In this document: positions 23,017 to 31,343 of the stretch, piece by piece
Layout: every line of letters starts with the position of its first letter
How positions within the stretch are numbered: the first letter of the stretch is position 1
Source: Actinomycetes bacterium
GTDB lineage: Bacteria; Actinomycetota; Actinomycetes; Actinomycetales; Microbacteriaceae
DNA length: 32,954 nt
Assembly: GCA_023432005.1 (NCBI GenBank)
Contig: JAEYVF010000134.1
Location: 1-32,954 of the forward strand
Direction: 5' to 3'
Made by a program: the position numbers and the translations under genes
The notes under the pieces: generated by a model
The model's input: the letters and a program-made list of their open reading frames with translations, nothing else
What the model was told of the DNA's origin: nothing
Databases searched by the model: none

Positions 23017-23751
23017 TCAGCCGACCGAGGCGACCGCCGCGTGGATCGCCGCGAGCGTCGCCTCCGGGTGCGAGACCATCGAGACGTGGGAGGCGTCGAC
23101 CTCGGAGATCGTCGCGCCCGCCCGCTCCGCCATCCGGCGCTGCACGTCGATCGGGATGACGCGATCGTCGGTGCCGAGCACCGCCCAGCTCGGGATCGAC
23201 TTCCATGCGGGCGGCCCCGAGGGTGTGACGTTCGCGACGAAGGAGGCCGGGCGCTGACCCGCCACGATGAGCAGCCGCTCGTCCTCGGGGAGGTCCTGAG
23301 CGAAGGCGGTGTGCACGGTCTCGGGCTTGAGGAACGCCTCCGCCGCGCCCTCCGGGGCGCCCGGATACCCGGCGACGTCGAGCACCGTCGTGGGGTCGGC
23401 GACGGCGAGCGCCGAGCTCGAGCCGTCGAGGATCCCGACGACCGTCTCGCCCTCGTCGGGGATGAACGCGTCGACGTAGACGAGCGCACGCACGTCACCG
23501 CCCTGGGCTCCCGCATTGGTGATGACGGCGCCGCCGTAGGAGTGGCCCACGAGCACGACGGGCCCGCTCGTGCGCTGGGCGAGGAACGACGCGATGTAGG
23601 CCGCGTCGGAGGTGAGCCCGCGCAGCTCGTTCGGCGGCGCGAGCACGGTGAACCCCTGCGCCTGCAAGGGGCTGATGATCGCGTTCCAGCTGGACGCGTC
23701 GGCCCAGGCTCCGTGGACGAGGACGATCGTGGGGGCTGCTGACTCCGGCAT
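23017..23751 (-). CDS. alpha/beta-fold hydrolase
   Basis: A 244-residue alpha/beta hydrolase. The N-terminal strand and oxyanion loop VLVHGAWADASSWN (about 10-23), the nucleophile elbow GHSYGG with Ser71, the acid in LGTDDRVIP and the histidine in VDASHVSM form a complete catalytic set. This pattern is common in small actinobacterial hydrolases and esterases of unknown substrate. The start at 23751 is preferred because AAGGGA precedes it by 4-5 nt; a further ATG at 23769 adds six residues. There is no signal peptide. A TATCTT hexamer 81-86 bp upstream may be the promoter. Confidence 0.9.
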   Translation of the reverse strand: MPESAAPTIVLVHGAWADASSWNAIISPLQAQGFTVLAPPNELRGLTSDAAYIASFLAQRTSGPVVLVGHSYGGAVITNAGAQGGDVRALVYVDAFIPDEGETVVGILDGSSSALAVADPTTVLDVAGYPGAPEGAAEAFLKPETVHTAFAQDLPEDERLLIVAGQRPASFVANVTPSGPPAWKSIPSWAVLGTDDRVIPIDVQRRMAERAGATISEVDASHVSMVSHPEATLAAIHAAVASVG

Positions 23752-23822
23752 GTGTTCCCTTTCCTTCACGCACCGCGGGGGGCGGTATCGATGGTGAGGC
23801 TCGGGTTGGGCGGGGCTCCGCT

Positions 23823-23862
23823 CTGGCGCCCAAGATAGGGGAACGCCTGGGCGGTGCGCCAG
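23823..23862 (-). promoter_or_regulatory. possible promoter and inverted repeat upstream of the hydrolase
   Basis: CTGGCGC (23823-23829) and GCGCCAG (23856-23862) form a 7-bp inverted repeat that brackets a minus-strand TATCTT hexamer at 23832-23837. The repeat could be an operator around the -10 site. This is weak, as such repeats arise easily at high GC. Confidence 0.25.
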
Positions 23863-23871
23863 TGCCTCGTG

Positions 23872-26800
23872 CTACCGCAGATCGCGGATGCGCGCCGCGA
23901 GCGACGCATCCGCTCCCGTGCGGCGCTCCCAGCCGACGGCGATCACGAGCAGCACGATGCCGGCCGTCGCGAGGGTGATCCACCACAGGAGCGGGTTGAT
24001 CGTGTCGCCGAGCTGCACGAGGAACACCACGAGGATCTCGAGCGGGAGCGCCGAGATGCCGAGGATGAACGGCGCTGCGAGCGTCTTCCGCGCGCCCACG
24101 AGCACGGCGATGAGCGCGAACCCGATCACGAGGATGGCGCGCCAGGTCTGCGGGTCGGTGAAGGTCGCCATGATCGACGGCAGGAGCGTCGCGACGATGC
24201 CCGGCGCGAGCGTCGCCCACGATCCGCCGAATCCGATCGGCCAGCCGGTGAACGAGCGGTGGTCGCCCTCGCGGCGCCCGCGCGCGAACGCGATCGCGCC
24301 GACGAGCACGAGCGCGACACCGAGCGGGATGGAGAAGCCCTCCACGCGCAGGATCTCGCGCTGGCTCCACGCCGTCACGGCGACCGACCACGCGAGGGCC
24401 CACTGGAACCACACGGGCGGCAGGAACACGTCGTGTGCGCGCGCACGCCAGGTGGTCGCGATCATGACGAGCAGGAGCGCGAGCTCGAGCCCCCACAGGG
24501 TCCAGATCGCGGTGGGGTCGTCGCGGATGGCGGTCATGGGCCCGAGCGCCAGGAGAACGAGCGCGGGCGCGAGCACCCAGCGCGAACGCGTGCCCGCCGT
24601 GACGGCGAGTACGCCGGCAGCCCCGGCGATGCCGGCCGCGAGGATCGCGAAGCCGAACACCTGCGCCATCTGGTGCATGTCGGCGATCGGCAGCCGGTCG
24701 ATCTCCCACCCGAGCCGCACGCCCTGCACGGCTCCCGCGGCCCCGGCCACGACCGAGGCGAGCAGCAGCGCCGGACGGATGCGCTCGAAGCGCGTCGGGG
24801 CGACACCCGCAGCCCGGGTCACGAGCCCCGCGAGCACCACGAGCACGACGCCCGCCGCGAGCAGGGCATACGCTCGCCACAGCTCCGGTGCGGCCGTGAA
24901 GTCGATACCCGTGCCGTTGCCTGCGATCGCGAGGAGCGCGAGCGACGGCACGACGGCGATCCCGAGGCCCGTCGCGACGAGCGCGGCAGCGGAGCGGGGT
25001 GCCGAGCTGCGCCGACGCGCGAGCAGGATCGTGCCGACCGTGATCGCGGCGAGGGCGGGCGGCAGCAGGTAGGGCTCGATGACCGTGACGCCGGCAAGCG
25101 CCCACGCGCACCACAGGGCCCCGGTCCACGCGGCCGCGGCGGTCCACCAGCCGTAGCGTCGTCGCATCCAGAGAGCGGTCGCCGCCGCGCCGATGCCGAG
25201 CACGAGCAGCACGACGAAGGCGATCTCGAGGCCCGCGGCCGCCCGCACGAGCGCCAGCACGACGGCGATCGCCCCGGTCAGGAGCGAGGAGCCCTCGATC
25301 GCGAGCCGCACGGAGTCGGCTGTCGGCTCCGGCATCCCGTAGCGGACGAGGCCCGCGCGCACGAGCCCCGTCGTCGGCAGGGCGCACGCGACGAGCACCG
25401 CGATGATGAGGAGCGCGTAGGGCGAGGCGCTCACCGCCAGGAACTGCGCGGTGAGGCAGACGACGACGACGGCGAGCGTCGGCACGAGCAGGGCGGCGGC
25501 GCCCGCGCGGATCACCGTGCCGGCTCCCGAGCGGCGCGTCAGCAGCAGCGTCACCGCGAGCAGGAAGATGACGCCCGTCGAGAGCGCCGTCCAGCCGCTG
25601 CGCTCGACGACCACCGAGACGACCCCGATCGCGAACGGCACCGACGTCACCCCGAGCACGGCGTACCAGCTGCCGACCGGCAGCCACGAGGTGAGGGATG
25701 CGGCGATCGCCACGAGCGCGGCGCCGCTCGTGAGCAGGCACAGCACGGGGAGGGTGCCGAGCTCGGTGAGGCTGAGGGCCGCGGCGCCCGCGATGATCGC
25801 GTAGCCGAAGCCGAGGGCCGTGTGGAGCGGCCGGATGAGGGGTGCCGCGGAGCGCGCGGCGAGGGCCAGCGCGGCGACCGCGGCGGCGCCGGTGATCGCG
25901 GCGATCTCCGCGTGCGGCCAGGAGAACGAGACGGCCTCGACGATCGCGCCGTAGGCGACCGTCGCGAGCGGCGCACGCACGGCGAGGCGGGCGCCGCGCA
26001 CGCCGGGCACGAGGAGCAGCGCGAGCGAGGCGGCGACCGAGAGGGCGAGCGAGACGCCGATGACGATCGCGACGTGCCCCGGGATCACGAGCGGCAGCCC
26101 CGCGACGGCCGGCACGGCGACCCAGCGCGCCGCCGTGGAGAGCGCGGAGGCGGCCCGCGCGCGCACGACGCCGCGGGAGGCGATCCACGTCGTCGCCGCG
26201 ATGACGGCGAGCGCGATGACCGCGACGGCGAAGGCGGTCGCGGTGCCCGGGTCGACCGTCCACGGCGCATCCGAGAACCACGCGGTGACGAGCGACACCA
26301 TGCCGCGCGTGAGCACCATGACGATGGCGGGGATCGCGACGAGCGCCGCGACGCTCAGCTGCGTCACGAGCAGCGCGTTCCGCCGGATGCTGCCCACGCG
26401 GGGGATGAGAGCCGTCGCGACGATCGGGAGGCTCACCGCCGCGGCGAAGCCCACGATGAGCCATTCGTCGAGGATCGGCAGCGCGAGCACGACCTCGAGG
26501 AGGGCCGCCGAGACGAGCACGCCCGCGATGATGCTCCACATGACGGGCGCGACGCCGCGCGTGCTGAGGAGTGCGCCGAGCGCGAGCACGCCGAAGACGG
26601 CCGCCGCCGCGAGCTCGAGGCCGCTGTCGCCGCGGAACGCCCACAGGGCGACGGTGACGAGCACCGCGAGGGCGAGGGCGACGAGCTGGAGCACCGTGAG
26701 CGCCACACGATCCGCGCGGAGTCCCGACCCCATCCTCCGACCGAGAGGACGCGTGAGCTCGATGAGCGCCCAGCCCGCGAGCAGCGTCGCGACGTGGCCC

Positions 26801-27612
26801 CACGTGCCCGCGAGATCGGCGGGGCTCACCGTGCTCATCTCGACGAGGCCGTAGCCGACGAAGGCGGGCACGATCGCGAGGCCGACGAGTCCCGACCAGA
26901 GCCAGGTGCGCATCCGCAGCCACACGCCGATCGCGACCATCGCCCCGCCGCTCGCGAGCGCGCCGAGCGCGCCGAAGAGCCACGCGCTCACGTCCTCGGG
27001 AGCGACGCGCGAGAACGCCCAGACATCGAGGGCGAGGAACACCATGCCGAGCGCGCCGACGGCCTCGGCCGAGAACTGGAGCTTGCGGCTGTGCAGCAGC
27101 CAGGCGCCGCCGAGGAACACCGCCGTGACGACGGCGATGATCGTCGTGCGGGTGGCGAAGTCGGTGAGGTCGGGGTTGAGGAACGTGAAGACGATCGCGG
27201 CGACCGCGAGGAGGCCGGCGCCGACCACCGCGAGCACCGACTGGAGGCTCACGGCCGAGCGCGGGCGCTCCGCTCCCGGCGCCGCTGCGGCTGCCGCCGC
27301 CGCGGATGCCGCCGCGGGAACGGATGCAGCCGTCGACTGAGCCGTGACCTGACCCGTGACCTGAGCCGCGCTGGGTGCCGCGACGGGCAGCGCGGTGGGG
27401 AGCGCGTCGATGATCGCCTGGCGGCGACGCGCCGCGGCGACGAGCTCCTCCGAGACCTGCCACAGCTCCGCGCCCGCCTCGCGCACGTCCGCGCCGCAGC
27501 GCGCGCACACGCCTTCGCGGAGAGCCGGCGCCCCGCCCCAGCTGCGCGTGTGGCACCGGGGGCACGCCTCGGTGTCGAGCACGAACCGGGCCACGTCGTC
27601 AGTCCAGGTCAT
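23872..27612 (-). CDS. very large polytopic membrane protein with N-terminal zinc ribbon
   Basis: A 1246-residue protein. The N-terminus is soluble and carries two CxxC pairs, Cys17/Cys20 and Cys36/Cys39 (CPRCH and CARCG), the layout of a zinc ribbon. An Ala-rich linker (about 70-118) includes a 12-nt tandem repeat encoding QVTGQVTAQ and an eight-alanine run. The rest is almost continuously hydrophobic from about residue 122 to near 1230, with several tens of short helices and few loops. Large actinobacterial proteins with this architecture exist but I cannot assign a tested function or transported substrate. The ATG at 27612 is supported by a TAGGCT hexamer 6 nt upstream. It shares its strand with the downstream hydrolase but is separated from it by 120 bp. 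Confidence 0.85.
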   Translation of the reverse strand: MTWTDDVARFVLDTEACPRCHTRSWGGAPALREGVCARCGADVREAGAELWQVSEELVAAARRRQAIIDALPTALPVAAPSAAQVTGQVTAQSTAASVPAAASAAAAAAAAPGAERPRSAVSLQSVLAVVGAGLLAVAAIVFTFLNPDLTDFATRTTIIAVVTAVFLGGAWLLHSRKLQFSAEAVGALGMVFLALDVWAFSRVAPEDVSAWLFGALGALASGGAMVAIGVWLRMRTWLWSGLVGLAIVPAFVGYGLVEMSTVSPADLAGTWGHVATLLAGWALIELTRPLGRRMGSGLRADRVALTVLQLVALALAVLVTVALWAFRGDSGLELAAAAVFGVLALGALLSTRGVAPVMWSIIAGVLVSAALLEVVLALPILDEWLIVGFAAAVSLPIVATALIPRVGSIRRNALLVTQLSVAALVAIPAIVMVLTRGMVSLVTAWFSDAPWTVDPGTATAFAVAVIALAVIAATTWIASRGVVRARAASALSTAARWVAVPAVAGLPLVIPGHVAIVIGVSLALSVAASLALLLVPGVRGARLAVRAPLATVAYGAIVEAVSFSWPHAEIAAITGAAAVAALALAARSAAPLIRPLHTALGFGYAIIAGAAALSLTELGTLPVLCLLTSGAALVAIAASLTSWLPVGSWYAVLGVTSVPFAIGVVSVVVERSGWTALSTGVIFLLAVTLLLTRRSGAGTVIRAGAAALLVPTLAVVVVCLTAQFLAVSASPYALLIIAVLVACALPTTGLVRAGLVRYGMPEPTADSVRLAIEGSSLLTGAIAVVLALVRAAAGLEIAFVVLLVLGIGAAATALWMRRRYGWWTAAAAWTGALWCAWALAGVTVIEPYLLPPALAAITVGTILLARRRSSAPRSAAALVATGLGIAVVPSLALLAIAGNGTGIDFTAAPELWRAYALLAAGVVLVVLAGLVTRAAGVAPTRFERIRPALLLASVVAGAAGAVQGVRLGWEIDRLPIADMHQMAQVFGFAILAAGIAGAAGVLAVTAGTRSRWVLAPALVLLALGPMTAIRDDPTAIWTLWGLELALLLVMIATTWRARAHDVFLPPVWFQWALAWSVAVTAWSQREILRVEGFSIPLGVALVLVGAIAFARGRREGDHRSFTGWPIGFGGSWATLAPGIVATLLPSIMATFTDPQTWRAILVIGFALIAVLVGARKTLAAPFILGISALPLEILVVFLVQLGDTINPLLWWITLATAGIVLLVIAVGWERRTGADASLAARIRDLR

Positions 27613-27618
27613 GGCCGG

Positions 27619-27624
27619 AGCCTA
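27619..27624 (-). promoter_or_regulatory. -10 element of the large membrane protein gene (leaderless)
   Basis: Minus-strand TAGGCT ends 6 nt before the ATG, with no ribosome site between. It is one of the clearest instances of this arrangement in the window. Confidence 0.45.
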
Positions 27625-27743
27625 GCGACAAGATCGAGCGTCGCTCGTCATCCGCGAGGCGGACGGGGATGCGTCGTCCGGTGGAGGTTCCGGGAGGAAA
27701 TACACCCGTGTCCCGCGCGGTTGCATCTCGGGAGTCGAGCAGG

Positions 27744-28592
27744 ATGGAGACCATGACCGAGACCGCCGCCCCCGCCGTTCCCCAGACCCCCGAGGAGCAG
27801 TTCGCGTACTTCCACTCGCGGCGCGAGCTCGTGGTCGTCCAGCCGCAGGGGAGCCTCGCACTCACCACGACGCAGGTGATCGACAGCGAGCAGACCGTGT
27901 GGGGCGTGCCCGGCACGTGGGCTCCGCGCACCGACGGCGGATCGGGCCTCCTGCTCACGGCGACGGCCGAGGACGGCATCCGCGTCGACGGCGAGCTCGT
28001 CGACGGCACGGTGGCGGTGCGTGGCAAGGACGACGCCGCGCCGGCCGACATCCGCTTCAGCGACACGGTCTCCGGCTTCGTGATCGCGCAGGAGGGCGGC
28101 CTCTACGCCCTGCGGGTGTTCGACGCGCAGTCGGAGGCCATCCAGGAGTTCGGCTCGATCGACGCCTTCCCCTACGGCCCCGAGTGGGTCGTCACCGCCG
28201 ACTGGTCCCTCAACCCCGAGGGCACGACCCTCGGCTTCGAGCACCTCAAGGACGACGGCAAGACGCGCGAGGAGGTCGTGCCCGGGCGCATCACGTTCAC
28301 GCGCGACGGAGTCGACTACGACCTCGCGGCCTTCAAGTCGGGCCGCGCCCTGCAGCTGGTCTTCGCCGACGCGACGAACGGCGACAGCACCTACAGTGTG
28401 GGCCGCTTCCTCTTCGTCGCTCCGAACGCCGACGGCACGATCACCCTCGACTTCAACCGTGCAGTGCTCCCGCCGTGCGCCTTCAGCTACGCCTTCAACT
28501 GCCCGCTGCCGCCCAAGCAGAACCGCTTCCCGTTCCCTATCGAGGCGGGCGAGAAGCTCCCGCTCAAGAAGGACGGCTCGCCGCTGCACTGA
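27744..28592 (+). CDS. DUF1684-containing protein
   Basis: A 282-residue cytoplasmic protein of the DUF1684 family, whose biochemical role is not established. The C-terminal hallmark is intact: DATNGDSTYSVGRFLFV, then ITLDFNRAVLPPCAFSYAFNCPLPPKQNRFPFPIEAGEKLPL. The N-terminus begins with FAYFHSRRELVVVQPQGSLALTTTQVI, the usual start of the domain. Start choice is uncertain: the ATG at 27744 has GGGAG 9 nt upstream, an ATG at 27753 is also possible, and a GTG at 27708 has GGAGG 10 nt upstream. The last 29 bp overlap the 3' end of the convergent VanZ-like gene. Confidence 0.85.
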   Translation: METMTETAAPAVPQTPEEQFAYFHSRRELVVVQPQGSLALTTTQVIDSEQTVWGVPGTWAPRTDGGSGLLLTATAEDGIRVDGELVDGTVAVRGKDDAAPADIRFSDTVSGFVIAQEGGLYALRVFDAQSEAIQEFGSIDAFPYGPEWVVTADWSLNPEGTTLGFEHLKDDGKTREEVVPGRITFTRDGVDYDLAAFKSGRALQLVFADATNGDSTYSVGRFLFVAPNADGTITLDFNRAVLPPCAFSYAFNCPLPPKQNRFPFPIEAGEKLPLKKDGSPLH

Positions 28593-29007
28593 GCTCGGCG
28601 GCTCGGCGCTCGCGGATGCGACGCGCGTTCCCCACGAGGAGCGCGCCGATGAGGGCGCCCGATGTGTTCGCGACGAGGTCGGAGACGGTCGAGAAGCGCG
28701 TCGGCAGGAACAGCTGCACGCCCTCGATGATCCCGCTCGTGACGAGCCCGGCGATCGTCGCCGACCACACGCGCATCCAGCGGTAGGCGATGAGCGCGAG
28801 CACGCCGAACGGCACGACGAGCGCGATGTTGGCGAGGAACTCGAGGACGACCCAGGTGGGCTCGAAGGGCAGACCGAAGGTCCCGAGCCAGCGCGCCACG
28901 ACGGCGATGATCCCCGTCACCTGCACGGCATCCGGCGCGGGCGACCACACGAGGAACCCGACGGCGACGAGATACACGGCGAAGACGAGCCGGAGCAGCA
29001 GGCGCAT
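28564..29007 (-). CDS. VanZ-like membrane protein
   Basis: A 147-residue membrane protein with four or five helices. The VanZ family pattern is present: helix 1 with LVWSP, then LEFLANIALVVPFGVLAL, EGVQLFLPTRFSTVSDLVANTSGALIGALL. VanZ homologues influence low-level teicoplanin susceptibility in some Gram-positives, but most chromosomal members have no known role. The ATG at 29007 is supported by a TAGCCT hexamer 6 nt upstream. The 3' end overlaps DUF1684 by 29 bp; the 5' end faces the polymerase gene across 56 bp. Confidence 0.9.
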   Translation of the reverse strand: MRLLLRLVFAVYLVAVGFLVWSPAPDAVQVTGIIAVVARWLGTFGLPFEPTWVVLEFLANIALVVPFGVLALIAYRWMRVWSATIAGLVTSGIIEGVQLFLPTRFSTVSDLVANTSGALIGALLVGNARRIRERRAAELSAAASRPS

Positions 29008-29013
29008 CAGCCC

Positions 29014-29019
29014 AGGCTA
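29014..29019 (-). promoter_or_regulatory. -10 element of the VanZ-like gene (leaderless)
   Basis: Minus-strand TAGCCT ends 6 nt before the ATG. No Shine-Dalgarno sequence is present. The geometry matches the other leaderless candidates. Confidence 0.45.
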
Positions 29020-29063
29020 GCGAGGGTGCGCCGGACGTCGGAGGCGAGGAGGAGGATGGGGCC

Positions 29064-30713
29064 GTGTACGTCGCCGTGAGCTCGCCGGGCCCCGGCCTCG
29101 TCGACGTCGCGACTCTCGACGGGCAGCTCGCGGAGTCCGCTCGAGACCGCATCGATGCCGAGGCGCTGCCGCGGTGGGCCGCGCGACGCGAGATCGAGCA
29201 CCCCCGCTGGGTCTGGAGCGACACGAGGCGCTGGTACCCCGCCCTGCTCGACGCCGGTGTGCGGGTCGAGCGCTGCGTCGACCTGCGGATGTGCCGGGTC
29301 ATCCTGCGCGGGGCGGCGGCCGCCGCGGGCACCGAGGTCGCGAGGGCGCCACGCGACCGATGGGACGATCCTCTGCTCGCAGGGCCCGCGGCATCCGACG
29401 CACTGTTCGACCTCGTCGAGCCCGTGGCCGACGACGACCCCGTCGGAGAGCTGCGACGCCAGCGCGCGGCGATCGCCGCGAGCGAGGCTCCCGGACGTCT
29501 CACTCTCCTCACCGCCGCCGACAGCGTGGGCGCTCTCGTCGCCGTCGAGCTCGAGCACGCCGGCCTTCCGTGGGATGCCGAGCGCCACGACCGCATCCTC
29601 ACGGAGCTGCTCGGCGAGCGGATGCCCGGCGCCCGCCCCGCGCACATGGAGCGTCTCGTCGCGGAGATCCGGCGCGCGCTCGACGACCCCGAGGTGAACC
29701 CCGACTCGGCCCCCACGCTGCTGAAGAGCCTGCGGCGCGCGGGCCTGCGCGTGGCGAGCACGAGCCGGTGGGAGCTGAAACGGGTCGATCATCCCGTCGT
29801 GGCGCCGCTGCTCGCCTACAAGAAGCTCGCGCGGCTCTACACGGCCAACGGCTGGGCCTGGCTCGCCGAGTGGGTGCGCGACGGGCGCTTCCGCCCCGTC
29901 TACGTGCCCTCCGGCGTCGTCACCGGGCGCTGGGCCTCGGACGGTGGCGGAGCCCTGCAGCTGCCCCAGCAGGTGCGCGCAGCCGTCGTGCCCGACCCGG
30001 GCTGGAAGCTCGTGGTGGCGGATGCCGCCCAGCTCGAGCCCCGCGTGCTCGCCGCCATGTCGGGCGATGCCGCGATGGCGCGGGCGGGGCGCGCGCACGA
30101 TCTCTACGAGGGCATGGTGGCCGCCGGCGCAGTGGAGACGCGCGAGCAGGCGAAGTACGGCATGCTCGGCGCGATCTACGGCGGCACGACGGGCGAGTCG
30201 GGGCGCATGAGGCCGCGCATCGAGCGGGCCTTCCCTCGGGCGATGGCCTTCGTGGAGTCCGCCGCGCGCGCCGGGGAGGCGGGCGAGGTCGTGAGCACCT
30301 GGCTCGGCCGCACCTCGCCGCCCGGTCGCGACGCGGCCTACGACGAGACCCGCAGCGACGACGAGCGCGCCCGGGCCCGCAGCGACGGCCGCGCCTGGGG
30401 GCGTTTCACCCGCAACTTCGTCGTGCAGGGCACGGCTGCCGAGTGGGCGCTGTGCTGGATGGGGTCGCTGCGCCGGATGCTGTGGCAGCTCGGCGGTGGA
30501 GACGGCGACCCGCGCCCCCTCACCGAGCGTCCGCACCTCGTGTTCTTCCTGCACGACGAGCTCATCGTCCACACCCCCGCGGAGCTCGCGGAGGAGGTCG
30601 CCGACGCCCTGCGGGAGGCTGCAGCGGAGGCGGGCCGCATCCTCTTCGGCGATGCCCCCGTCGAGTTCCCCGTCACCGTCGCGATCGTCGACAGCTACGC
30701 CGACGCGAAGTAG
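29064..30713 (+). CDS. family-A DNA polymerase-like protein (often named bifunctional 3'-5' exonuclease/DNA polymerase)
   Basis: A 549-residue PolA-like protein, much shorter than DNA polymerase I. The polymerase domain has motif A as VVADAAQLEPRVLA with Asp320, motif B-like AKYGMLGAIYGG with Lys364, and motif C FFLHDELIVH with Asp498 and Glu499, so both catalytic acidic positions are present. Motif A departs from the usual DYSQIELR, with Ala-Ala and Pro in place of Tyr-Ser and Leu. The N-terminal about 200 residues lack a 5' nuclease domain and show no obvious DEDD exonuclease set, so the usual bifunctional name is not supported here. GGAGGAGGA lies 7 nt before the GTG start. It probably acts in repair synthesis. 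Confidence 0.88.
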   Translation: MYVAVSSPGPGLVDVATLDGQLAESARDRIDAEALPRWAARREIEHPRWVWSDTRRWYPALLDAGVRVERCVDLRMCRVILRGAAAAAGTEVARAPRDRWDDPLLAGPAASDALFDLVEPVADDDPVGELRRQRAAIAASEAPGRLTLLTAADSVGALVAVELEHAGLPWDAERHDRILTELLGERMPGARPAHMERLVAEIRRALDDPEVNPDSAPTLLKSLRRAGLRVASTSRWELKRVDHPVVAPLLAYKKLARLYTANGWAWLAEWVRDGRFRPVYVPSGVVTGRWASDGGGALQLPQQVRAAVVPDPGWKLVVADAAQLEPRVLAAMSGDAAMARAGRAHDLYEGMVAAGAVETREQAKYGMLGAIYGGTTGESGRMRPRIERAFPRAMAFVESAARAGEAGEVVSTWLGRTSPPGRDAAYDETRSDDERARARSDGRAWGRFTRNFVVQGTAAEWALCWMGSLRRMLWQLGGGDGDPRPLTERPHLVFFLHDELIVHTPAELAEEVADALREAAAEAGRILFGDAPVEFPVTVAIVDSYADAK

Positions 30714-30733
30714 TCGACACCCGGATGACAGGC

Positions 30734-30763
30734 TTGTGATTCGCCCGGGTGACCGGGCATAAT
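30734..30763 (+). promoter_or_regulatory. promoter of the DUF3145-peptide operon with palindromic spacer
   Basis: TTGTGA (30734-30739) and CATAAT (30758-30763) with an 18-bp spacer form the best sigma-70-type promoter in the window. The spacer contains GCCCGG-GTGA-CCGGGC (30743-30758), a perfect 6-4-6 palindrome that would place a bound repressor over the promoter. The leader is about 60 nt and has a GTACGTAC repeat and a CGTCAG/CTGACG stem. Confidence 0.6.
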
Positions 30764-30830
30764 CTGAGCAAGCAACAGCGTACGTACGTCAGGTCGATGG
30801 GGAAGTCGCATCTGACGAACGGAGAGAAAA

Positions 30831-31334
30831 GTGGCTGCTGCGATCTCGCGCGGAGTGGTGTACGTCCACTCCGCTCCTCGTGCTCTCTGCCCGCATGTCG
30901 AGTGGGCAGCAGGACGAGCACTCGGGCGCGCCGTCAACTTCGACTGGCGGCCCCAGCCGGTGCTGCCCGGCGCCCAGCGCACCGAGTACTACTGGGAGGG
31001 GCCCCGCGGAACGGGCGCGGCTCTCGCCTCGGCCCTCCGTGGGTGGGAGCACCTGCGCTACGAGGTCACCGAGGATGCCGGTCTCGGCACCGACGGCGGA
31101 CGCTGGATGCACACGCCCGACCTCGGCATCTTCTTCGCGCAGACCGACACCGCCGGCAACACCGTCATCCCCGAAGATCGCGTGCGGGCGGCCATGGAGT
31201 CGGCCGGCTCGGATGCCTTCGAGCTGCACCGGGAGCTGCGCCTCGCGCTCGGCCAGGCGTGGGACGACGAGCTCGAGCCCTTCCGCTACGCGGGCGAGGA
31301 CAGCCCCGTCATCTGGCTCCACAAGGTTGGGTAG
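30831..31334 (+). CDS. DUF3145 family protein
   Basis: A 167-residue soluble protein of DUF3145, a family largely confined to Actinobacteria and commonly found next to type II fatty-acid synthesis genes, as here. Family blocks visible are GVVYVHSAPRALCPHVEWA, NFDWRPQPVLPGAQRTEYYWEG, LRYEVTEDAG, RWMHTPDLGIFFAQTD and NTVIPEDRVRAAM, then SPVIWLHKVG at the C-terminus. Its role is unknown. GGAGAG lies 4 nt before the GTG. A good promoter with a palindromic spacer precedes it. It is followed after 9 bp by a 50-codon ORF with its own strong ribosome site. Confidence 0.9.
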   Translation: MAAAISRGVVYVHSAPRALCPHVEWAAGRALGRAVNFDWRPQPVLPGAQRTEYYWEGPRGTGAALASALRGWEHLRYEVTEDAGLGTDGGRWMHTPDLGIFFAQTDTAGNTVIPEDRVRAAMESAGSDAFELHRELRLALGQAWDDELEPFRYAGEDSPVIWLHKVG

Positions 31335-31343
31335 GAGGATGAC

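Noticed and set aside
27301..27364. Short tandem repeat that might be a mobile or VNTR locus
   Set aside because: Only two 12-nt units, in frame within an Ala-rich linker of the large membrane protein; ordinary low-complexity coding sequence.
23495..27756. Very long open frames overlapping the large membrane protein on both strands (over 1300 codons each)
   Set aside because: Highly charged, Arg/Glu/Asp/His-rich translations typical of shadow frames in high-GC coding DNA; the minus-strand frame at 23872-27612 has continuous membrane helices and a zinc ribbon and is clearly the real one.
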